From: an uncultured Gemmatimonadota bacterium
GTDB taxonomy: Bacteria; Gemmatimonadota; Gemmatimonadetes; Gemmatimonadales; GWC2-71-9
NCBI GenBank assembly: GCA_913009915.1
Contig: CAJVYZ010000183.1
Span: 1 to 6,286 of the forward strand
Length of the DNA: 6,286 nucleotides
Direction of reading: 5' to 3'
This document shows positions 1-4,348 of this stretch, piece by piece. A program made the translations under genes and the position numbers. The notes beneath the pieces were generated by a model. That model worked only from the letters and a program-made list of their open reading frames with translations, made no database searches and was not told the origin of the DNA. Positions within the stretch are counted from its first letter, which is position 1; the number at the start of each line of letters is the position of its first letter.

Positions 1-105
1 TGAGAGTGTGTGAATCACTTGTTGTTGTTTTTTTTTTTTCAAGCAGAAGACGGCATACGAGATATATCAGTGTGACTGGAGTTCAGACGTGTGCTCTTCC
101 GATCT
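1..105 (+). other. Illumina P7 adapter, index and Read 2 primer (artifact)
   Basis: This is not genomic DNA. Positions 40-63 are the P7 flow-cell sequence (CAAGCAGAAGACGGC...), 64-71 is an 8-base index (ATATCAGT), and 72-105 is the TruSeq Read 2 primer ending in GCTCTTCCGATCT. The 12 T at 28-39 match the poly-T linker of the flow-cell oligonucleotide, or equivalently the poly-A tail that a read shows after running off the adapter. The first 27 bases (TGAGAGTG...) are probably meaningless run-off sequence. The source DNA starts at 106. Confidence 0.97.
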
Positions 106-735
106 CATTTCGTACACCACCGCGCCCAGGGCGTAGACGTCGCTTTGGGCGTTGAGTTCCCGCTCGCCCATGGCCTGCTCGGGGCTCATGTAGTGCGGCG
201 TGCCCAGACTCATGCCCGTCTCGGTCATCCGCGTGTCGCCGGCCGAGGTGACGGCCAGGGCAATGCCGAAGTCGGCCACCAAGGCTCGGCCGTCGTGCAG
301 TAGGATGTTCTCCGGTTTGATGTCGCGGTGGATGACGCCGTGGCGGTGGGCGTAGTCGAGCGCATCGGCCACCTCACGCCCGATCCGAACGGCCTGGTCC
401 ACCGGGAGGACGTTGTCCCGGTCGAGTCGGTCCCGCAGCGACTCTCCCTCGACGAACGGCATCACGTAATAGAGGAAGCCGTCGGCTTCGCCCGAATCGT
501 GCAGCGGGAGGATGTGGGGATGCTGCAGATTGGCCGTGGTCTTGATTTCCTGGAGAAATCGCTCGGCCCCGATCACCGCGGCCAGCTCGGGCCGCAGCAC
601 CTTGAGCGCCACCTTGCGGTCGTGCTTGACGTCGTCGGCCAGGTAGACCGTGGCCATGCCGCCCTGGCCGATCTCGTGGTCGATGCGGTAGCGGTCGGCG
701 AGTGCGGCGGCGAGGGACGGAAGGGGCTGAGCCAT
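106..735 (-). CDS. Serine/threonine protein kinase, C-terminally truncated by contig end
   Basis: Bacterial Hanks-type (PknB-like) kinase that transfers phosphate from ATP to Ser/Thr of proteins. Only the first 210 residues are present, most of the catalytic domain. Visible motifs are the Gly-rich loop GQGGMATV (23-30), the ATP-binding Lys in VALK (K45), a Glu in FLQEIK (E63), the catalytic loop HRDIKPEN (136-143, Asp138), DFG (155-157), the activation segment GTPHYMSPEQ (178-187) and SDVYALG (198-204). The last helices and whatever follows, often a membrane segment and sensor or TPR region in this family, are lost. The frame continues into the adapter and would end RSEEHTSELQSH, which is an artifact. 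The ATG at 735 (MAQPLPSLAAALADRYRI) was chosen because it begins just before the conserved 'L.DRY.i...iGqGGMatVYLA' start; the open frame continues upstream to 969 only because the heptad repeats contain no stops. No clear Shine-Dalgarno is seen. It is divergent from the sirtuin gene. Confidence 0.93.
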
Positions 736-760
736 GTCGACCAATATGGGGGGAGCCAGG

Positions 761-795
761 ATATTGGCAATTGGTCGTTGGCGGTTGGCTATTGG
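761..795 (+). repeat. Degenerate heptamer array NNNTTGG x5
   Basis: Five consecutive 7-base units each end in TTGG: ATATTGG, CAATTGG, TCGTTGG, CGGTTGG, CTATTGG. The constant TTGG recurs every 7 bases without a gap while the other three bases vary. It lies in the kinase-sirtuin intergenic region, 25 bp upstream of the kinase start. Its complement (CCAA every 7 bases) matches the second array at 840-874, so the two form an imperfect inverted repeat. Function unknown. Confidence 0.85.
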
Positions 796-810
796 AAACT
801 GAATATTGAC

Positions 811-819
811 AGAAGGAGG
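811..819 (+). promoter_or_regulatory. Strong Shine-Dalgarno-like AGAAGGAGG, displaced from the sirtuin ATG
   Basis: AGAAGGAGG is the best anti-16S match in the intergenic region, yet it is 55 bp upstream of the first in-frame ATG (875), with a heptad array between them. In the sirtuin frame only unusual codons (ATT at 830, CTG at 833) lie at 10-13 bases. The frame is open from TTG at 806 through the repeats. It may be a real site for an N-terminally extended product, or a coincidence. Confidence 0.3.
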
Positions 820-839
820 CTGGCCGCTAATTCTGCCCC

Positions 840-886
840 AACGCCCAACGCCCAACGCCCAACGCCCAACGCCCATGCCCATGCCC
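840..886 (+). repeat. Perfect heptamer array (AACGCCC)x5 followed by (ATGCCC)x2
   Basis: Five exact AACGCCC units occupy 840-874, followed directly by two ATGCCC units at 875-886 whose ATGs are the candidate start codons of the sirtuin. On the minus strand the units read GCGTTGG, the same NNNTTGG pattern as the array at 761-795, so the two arrays face each other across a 44 bp spacer (796-839). They could pair as an imperfect stem in RNA or extruded DNA. The perfect identity of the units suggests recent expansion by slippage. Confidence 0.9.
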
Positions 887-1705
887 GACCTTCGCCCCCT
901 CACCAATCTCCTCGCCGGCCGCACCATCACGGTCCTGGCCGGGGCAGGCATGTCTACCGAATCGGGCATTCCCGACTACGGCGGCCTGGCCTCCCGCAAG
1001 CGTCGTACGAGAATCCAGTACGGGGATTTCGTGGGCGAGCCCGCCGCCAGGCAGCGATACTGGGCTCGCGCCGCGGTCGGCTGGCGCAGGGTTCGCGCCG
1101 CCGAACCCAACGACGGCCACCGGGCCGTCGCCAGGCTGGAGGCGGCCGAGTGCGTGGTGGGCGTGATCACCCAGAACGTGGACGGCCTGCATCACCAAGC
1201 CGGCAGCCGGCGCGTTGTGGAATTGCATGGCTCGCTGAGCCGGGTGGTGTGTCTTGGCTGTGGCTCCGTGGTAACCAGAGCCGATGTGCAACAGCGGCTG
1301 GAGCGCCTCAACCCATGGATCGCCGCTTCGGAAGCGCCACACGAGCCCGACGGCGACGCCGAACTGGCGGACGAGCGGGTGGCACGGTTCGTCGTGCCGG
1401 AGTGTGAGTCGTGCGGCGGGAGTCTCAAGCCCGATGTCGTGTTCTTTGGAGAGCGCGTGCCCAAGGCGGTTACCGAAGCGGCATGGCAGCTCTATGAGGA
1501 AGGTGAAGTGCTGCTGGTGGTGGGCTCGTCGCTGGCGGTGTTCTCCGGCTATCGCTTTGTGCTACAGGCGTCGAAGGATGGCCGGCCAGTGGCCGTTCTC
1601 AACCTCGGTCCCACCCGGGGCGACGACCGGGCCACGGTCAAAGTCGAGGGGCACGCAGGCGCAGTACTGTCGTCCGTCGCCGAGCAGTTGGCCGAGGCCG
1701 GTTGA
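875..1705 (+). CDS. Sirtuin, SIRT4-like class II NAD-dependent protein deacylase
   Basis: Cytoplasmic enzyme of the Sir2 family, which removes acyl groups from lysine using NAD+, yielding nicotinamide and O-acyl-ADP-ribose; class II members may also act as lipoamidases or ADP-ribosyltransferases. The 276 residues cover the whole catalytic core: NAD motif GAGMSTESGIPDY (23-35), RYWAR..GW (61-70), TQNVDGLH (99-106), catalytic His118 in ELHGS, zinc-binding Cys126/129 and Cys177/180, LKPDVVFFGE (184-193), VVGSSL (215-220) and GPTRGDD (245-251). It resembles human SIRT4 closely along its length (LNPW, PDGD, SGYRF). Oddity: the normally invariant Arg after PDY is Gly36. The ATG at 875 or 881 is preferred because it matches the family start, but both lie at the end of a heptad array and lack a nearby Shine-Dalgarno; a TTG start at 806 would add 23 residues encoded largely by repeats. 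Divergent from the kinase and convergent with the zinc-ribbon gene. Confidence 0.93.
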   Translation: MPMPDLRPLTNLLAGRTITVLAGAGMSTESGIPDYGGLASRKRRTRIQYGDFVGEPAARQRYWARAAVGWRRVRAAEPNDGHRAVARLEAAECVVGVITQNVDGLHHQAGSRRVVELHGSLSRVVCLGCGSVVTRADVQQRLERLNPWIAASEAPHEPDGDAELADERVARFVVPECESCGGSLKPDVVFFGERVPKAVTEAAWQLYEEGEVLLVVGSSLAVFSGYRFVLQASKDGRPVAVLNLGPTRGDDRATVKVEGHAGAVLSSVAEQLAEAG

Positions 1706-1743
1706 CCGGGGGTATGGAGAGAACTATCACGCGGGCAGAGACG

Positions 1744-1774
1744 CGTTGACTCAACGGGTGGCTTCAGGTCACCC
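1744..1774. terminator. Possible hairpins between convergent genes
   Basis: The gap between the sirtuin stop (1705) and the zinc-ribbon stop (1769) holds a perfect odd-centred palindrome CGTTGA-C-TCAACG (1744-1756). Overlapping its end is GGGTG (1756-1760) pairing with CACCC (1770-1774). Neither is followed by a T tract on either strand, so an intrinsic terminator is only a guess from position; the palindrome could equally be a protein site. Confidence 0.25.
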
Positions 1775-1966
1775 AACCGAGCACGTCATATCCTGTCCAC
1801 AGCACATCGGTGACTTGATCTTGCCGTGCCCGTTGGGGCAGGTAGAGATGTGGACCGAGCTACCGTCATCCATGGTGAGCGTATCGTGGACCAATTCCGC
1901 GTCGCACTGCCCACAAGTCATGGTGCCAACGCTCATCCCGCACTTGCCACAGGTATATGCCGCCAT
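1769..1966 (-). CDS. Small Cys-rich zinc-ribbon protein, function unknown
   Basis: A 65-residue protein with two N-terminal CxxC knuckles (C6/C9 in TCGKCGM and C18/C21 in TCGQCDA), then C43-P-N-G-H47, a CC pair (C55/C56) and C62. This is enough for one rubredoxin-like or ribbon zinc site (C6/C9/C18/C21) and probably a second metal site at the C terminus (KSPMCCGQDMTC). There is no signal peptide or membrane segment, so it is probably cytoplasmic. The start is well supported: ATG at 1966 is preceded by AAGAGAGG with a 6-base gap. I recognise the general pattern (short MxxYTCxKCGM...CPxGHGKIKSPMCCGQDM proteins in bacteria and archaea) but know of no function. Possible roles are metal binding or a protein-protein adaptor. 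It sits 280 bp downstream of the membrane protein gene, behind the nonamer repeat structure, and converges on the sirtuin. Confidence 0.85.
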   Translation of the reverse strand: MAAYTCGKCGMSVGTMTCGQCDAELVHDTLTMDDGSSVHISTCPNGHGKIKSPMCCGQDMTCSVG

Positions 1967-2032
1967 GGGGGGCCTCTCTTGAAGGTTGTCAATATTCTTC
2001 AGAGGAGTTTGTCGGTTGGGTTCACGTCGCGC

Positions 2033-2088
2033 AAGAGGTGGAAGAAAGGGAAAAAAGGGAAAAGAGGGCTAAGAGGGCTAAGAGGGCT
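2033..2088 (+). repeat. Polypurine nonamer array (AAGAGGGCT and variants), left arm
   Basis: Nine-base units: AAGAGGTGG (2033), AAGAAAGGG (2042), AAAAAAGGG (2051), two extra A, then AAGAGGGCT three times exactly (2062, 2071, 2080). The strand is almost pure purine. Positions 2056-2077 are the exact 22-bp reverse complement of 2151-2172 in the right arm. The array lies upstream of the zinc-ribbon gene and is outside any credible gene; translations through it give low-complexity KRAKRA or PLSPLF runs. Confidence 0.88.
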
Positions 2089-2089
2089 A

Positions 2090-2148
2090 TGGTCTTGACC
2101 CGGTGTCCACAAAACCGGGACAGGCTCACTAAGAGGTGGCTGTGGTGA
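2090..2148. other. Spacer between the inverted nonamer arrays, with its own hairpins
   Basis: The roughly 60 bp loop between the arms contains CCCGGT (2099-2104) pairing with ACCGGG (2114-2119) over a 9-base loop, and CTCAC (2125-2129) pairing with GTGAG (2145-2149). An AAGAGGTGG at 2131-2139 repeats the first unit of the left arm (2033-2041). The piece GGTGTCCACAAAACCGGGAC (2102-2121) vaguely resembles terminal inverted repeats of some insertion sequences, but no transposase is present and I cannot assign it. Confidence 0.5.
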
Positions 2149-2201
2149 GTCCCTCTTAGCCCTCTTTTCCCTCTTAGCCCTCTTAGTCCTCTTTTCCCCC
2201 C
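2149..2201 (+). repeat. Polypyrimidine nonamer array (AGCCCTCTT and variants), right arm
   Basis: Units on this strand are GTCCCTCTT (2149), AGCCCTCTT (2158), TTCCCTCTT (2167), AGCCCTCTT (2176) and AGTCCTCTT (2185), then TTCCCCCC. They are the reverse complement of the units at 2033-2088. With the left arm they form an inverted repeat of about 50 bp per arm. A transcript from the minus-strand genes would fold into a long hairpin followed by T-rich sequence (rc of 2042-2056), so it could act as a terminator for the upstream operon; this is inference. Confidence 0.88.
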
Positions 2202-2246
2202 AGCGGCTCCGGCACCACACCAACGCTGGGTGGCGGGTAGTGAGTA

Positions 2247-2441
2247 CTAGGCCCCCTGGTTGCGACCCTCTCGCCACAGCAGCACCGCGAGCGCGCCGGG
2301 CACCACCGCCCCGACCACACTGACCCACATGGGCATTGCTGTGGATCCCACGATCAACTCCACGCCGAACACCAGTCGCAGGGCGTGCGCGGCGGCAACG
2401 GCCGTCAACAGGACGATGGTGATGGTGGCTATTGGTTTCAT
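2247..2441 (-). CDS. Small two-helix membrane protein, unknown
   Basis: A 64-residue protein with a hydrophobic stretch at about 4-34 (ATITIVLLTAVAAAHALRLVFGVELIVG), likely one long or broken helix, and a second at about 37-55 (MWVSVVGAVVPGALAVLLW), ending in REGRNQGA. ATG at 2441 is preferred over a longer frame that starts inside the neighbouring gene, because GGGAGAG (rc of 2446-2452) sits just upstream and the upstream translation is Arg-rich and unlike a protein. It begins 26 bp after the DUF5808-like gene and is probably co-transcribed with it. No family function recognised. Confidence 0.72.
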   Translation of the reverse strand: MKPIATITIVLLTAVAAAHALRLVFGVELIVGSTAMPMWVSVVGAVVPGALAVLLWREGRNQGA

Positions 2442-2467
2442 GGCGCTCTCCCGAATGTGAGGCAGTT

Positions 2468-2785
2468 CTACGGCCTGGGGCCCGAGGCGTTCCAGTGGGC
2501 CAAGAGGACTATCGGCACGACGATCACCACTGCAGCGGCAAAGGCGGCGCCGATCGCACCCCGCTGTACCAGAAACCAGCTGGGGCCCACGACCGCCAGC
2601 GCGGCGGCCAGCATGGCCGGGGCGGCCCACGGATTGGCGAAATTCCACGACCAGCCGATCAGCCACCGGTGGCGTACCACCACACGGGGATCGTTTCGGC
2701 AGGCATAGAGCACGCCGAGGTGCCAGTGCTGGGGATCCTGCCTGAGTGACTCGGCTTCATCCCTGGTGATCAGTTGGTCTGTCAC
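2468..2785 (-). CDS. DUF5808-like membrane protein
   Basis: A 105-residue protein. The segment at 18-54 (DPQHWHLGVLYACRNDPRVVVRHR...GWSWNFANPWA) matches the DUF5808 pattern as I know it: W..G.fY.n..DPR..V.kR...GWt.NFanP. The remainder forms two membrane helices, about 56-73 and 78-97. DUF5808 is found alone or with SdpI-type membrane proteins; its role is not established. The GTG at 2785 was chosen because GAAAGG (rc of 2793-2798) lies 7 bases upstream; a GTG at 2791 or ATG at 2899 is possible but has poorer spacing or an atypical N-terminal sequence. The 125 bp gap to the acetyltransferase may hold a separate promoter. Confidence 0.72.
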   Translation of the reverse strand: MTDQLITRDEAESLRQDPQHWHLGVLYACRNDPRVVVRHRWLIGWSWNFANPWAAPAMLAAALAVVGPSWFLVQRGAIGAAFAAAVVIVVPIVLLAHWNASGPRP

Positions 2786-2910
2786 GGTCACGCCTTTCGC
2801 AGCGCTCAGGGGCTTGGATGATCGTCCACATGACGATAACTGGGGACCAATATTGCAGCCGGAGCGCCGGCGCGCGAGCTGGTGGGGTTCGCCAGTCACC
2901 TTCCGGCAAC

Positions 2911-3345
2911 CTAGGAGGATCCGGGGTAGACGAACACCACTGCCTCTTCGTCGTCTGTGACGGCTCCCGTGCTCGAATACAGGGCTATGGCGTCGTCGTT
3001 GCCGCGGTCGGTGAGCACGAACGCCTCCTTCAGGTGCTCTCGCTCGACGACCTCGCGGACATGCCGCATCAGGGCCCGGTCCACTTCCCGGCGGCGATGG
3101 GACTCGGTGACCTCTACGTCGTAGACGAACAGCTGTCCCGAGGGATGATCGACCCGGTCGAGGTGGTACGCCAGCACCATGCCCACGATTTCCCCAGCGA
3201 CCTCAGCCACGATGATGTAGTTGGCGTCGTTGGCCACGAAGGCCGCGGCGTGATCCGACGGCGTATCGGCGCCCTTGAGCCACCGTGCCACTTGGTGCGC
3301 GATCGCTTCGTCTCCCGCCGTCAACCGACGTACCGTGATGTTCAT
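2911..3345 (-). CDS. GNAT-family N-acetyltransferase, AAC(3)-I-like
   Basis: A 144-residue single GNAT domain, the fold that transfers acetyl from acetyl-CoA to an amine. Residues 43-140 align by eye with the aminoglycoside 3-N-acetyltransferase AAC(3)-I type: YIIVAEVAGEIVGMVLAYHL, LFVYDVEVTESHRR (72-85), NDDAIALYSSTGA (116-128) and a C-terminal EAVVFVY strand. AAC(3)-I resistance enzymes are about 150-177 residues. The substrate here is not known, and resistance should not be assumed from this resemblance. Oddity: the acetyl-CoA loop motif R-x-x-G-x-G/A reads RRREVD (84-89), with Glu87 and Asp89 at both glycine positions. ATG at 3345, with only a weak GGAA upstream, lies 30 bp after the YdcZ gene and is probably in the same operon. 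Confidence 0.88.
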   Translation of the reverse strand: MNITVRRLTAGDEAIAHQVARWLKGADTPSDHAAAFVANDANYIIVAEVAGEIVGMVLAYHLDRVDHPSGQLFVYDVEVTESHRRREVDRALMRHVREVVEREHLKEAFVLTDRGNDDAIALYSSTGAVTDDEEAVVFVYPGSS

Positions 3346-3375
3346 GATGATTCCGTCTCGAGAGTGACTCGCTGT

Positions 3376-3810
3376 CTACCGGAGTACCAACCACGCCCCC
3401 ACCAAGAGCAGGACCACGCCGGTGAAGCGCCAGGCATCGAACAGGCGGACACTGGCTCCAAGCAATCCATAATGGTCCAGCCATGCGGCCAGGATGATCT
3501 GAACGGCAACCGCCAAGCCCACCGTGGCCGCCACCCCAATGCGGGGGATGGCGAAGCTTAGGGCGCTCACCAGCGCCACGCCGAGTGCGCCGGCACCCAG
3601 AGCGTACCAGGGGACGCTGCGCCAGGCCGCCAGATTGCCGCCGGGAACGGTCAGGATGAGACCGCCGGCTACGAGGGTGCCGCCGAGGTGGATGATGAAC
3701 GCGCCCTGGAGAATGTCGATTCTTTGGCCCATCAAGGCGGCCAGCGGGTTTTGCAGTCCGATGGCGACGCCTCCGAGGAGGCTGATGATTATCGGTAGGA
3801 GGAGTCGCAC
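3376..3810 (-). CDS. YdcZ/DUF606-family small membrane transporter (DMT superfamily)
   Basis: A 144-residue inner-membrane protein with four to five hydrophobic segments (about 2-19, 36-54, 69-88, 92-111, 130-143). Diagnostic features for the DUF606 (YdcZ) family are the Asn/Gln-rich first helix GLQNPLAALMGQRI (18-31), and VQIILAAWLDHYGLLG (103-118) near the C terminus followed by R.. G..LLL.GAWLV. These are half-size relatives of drug/metabolite transporters and act as pairs; the substrate is unknown. The GTG start at 3810 was chosen because GGGAGA (rc of 3815-3820) is 4 bases upstream and the product has the family's usual length; an upstream ATG at 3921 would overlap the cupin gene and add non-hydrophobic sequence. 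It begins 25 bp after the cupin gene and precedes the acetyltransferase. Confidence 0.88.
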   Translation of the reverse strand: MRLLLPIIISLLGGVAIGLQNPLAALMGQRIDILQGAFIIHLGGTLVAGGLILTVPGGNLAAWRSVPWYALGAGALGVALVSALSFAIPRIGVAATVGLAVAVQIILAAWLDHYGLLGASVRLFDAWRFTGVVLLLVGAWLVLR

Positions 3811-3835
3811 GGAATCTCCCGAGTGAAGGAATGTC

Positions 3836-4330
3836 TTACAATATCGAAGCGAGATCGGGATGCGCCTGCCGCATCCGACGTTCGGTTGTGGGATCGTCGC
3901 GCATGAGTCGGAAATCGGCAAATTCGAACCCGGGCCCTACGGAACAGCCGACCAGGGTGTAGGCTCCCGCGGGCCGCGCGGCCTGCCACTGGCCGGCTGG
4001 GACCACGTGCACCGGCTCCTGGCCGGTATCGAATGGTCCGAGTATCACACGCCGAATCTTGAGGGTGGCAGGGTCGAGGGTGAGCAATTCCAGCGGATCC
4101 CCTTCGTAGAAATGCCAGATCTCATCCGACCGCACCACGTGCCAGCGGCTGCATTCGCCGGCGGCCAGTAGGAAATAGATGGTGGTCACTGCCGGGCGCT
4201 CACCGCGGGAGCCGGCGGTCACGCGATCGGGAGATCGGTAGACCTCGCGGTAGTGTCCCCCTTCCGGGTGTGTCTCGAGACCCAGTGCATCGATTAAGTA
4301 GGCGGCGCGATCATCCATATCCTGGCTCAT
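3836..4330 (-). CDS. DUF985-family cupin protein
   Basis: A 164-residue cupin (DUF985, PF06172 type), with a full set of family signatures: LGLETHPEGGHYREVYRS (16-33), TTIYFLLAAGECSRWHVVRSDEIWHFYEGDPLELLTL (49-85) with His64, Glu70 and His73 near the putative metal or ligand pocket, VVPAGQWQAA (109-118), and LVGCSVGPGFEFADFRL (126-142). The family is related in fold to RmlC-type sugar epimerases and includes yeast YML079w, but its biochemical activity is unproved. The start is ATG at 4330; a second ATG at 4318 is possible, and neither has a strong Shine-Dalgarno. It begins 18 bp after the permease stop, so translation may be coupled. Confidence 0.93.
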   Translation of the reverse strand: MSQDMDDRAAYLIDALGLETHPEGGHYREVYRSPDRVTAGSRGERPAVTTIYFLLAAGECSRWHVVRSDEIWHFYEGDPLELLTLDPATLKIRRVILGPFDTGQEPVHVVPAGQWQAARPAGAYTLVGCSVGPGFEFADFRLMRDDPTTERRMRQAHPDLASIL

Positions 4331-4348
4331 TTCGTTGTTGCGGCCGGT

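Noticed and set aside
1..39. Poly-T tract as a terminator or promoter element
   Set aside because: It abuts the P7 adapter and reflects the flow-cell linker or run-off sequence, not the genome.
806..833. TTGACA at 806-811 as a -35 box for the sirtuin
   Set aside because: The hexamer is perfect, but at 16-18 bases only TAATTC/AATTCT is found, a poor -10, and the region is shaped by repeats. Not called as a promoter.
761..886. CRISPR array
   Set aside because: Unit length of 7 bases, no spacers of regular size and no cas genes; this is simple tandem repetition.
736..969. N-terminal extension of the kinase to 969 (product with GVGRWALGVGRW)
   Set aside because: The extension is translated heptad repeat plus antisense of the sirtuin N terminus; the conserved kinase begins at 735.
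1957..2328. Open frames through 2040-2200 giving KRAKRAKR or PLSPLFPFFPFF proteins
   Set aside because: Low-complexity translation of the nonamer repeats, overlapping well-supported genes in another frame.
2385..2749. Plus-strand frames over the DUF5808 and small membrane genes
   Set aside because: Shadows of the minus-strand genes; no family-like sequence and no ribosome site.
2818..3561. 247-residue plus-strand frame antisense to the acetyltransferase and YdcZ genes
   Set aside because: It is an antisense shadow typical of high-GC DNA; both minus-strand proteins match known families along their length.
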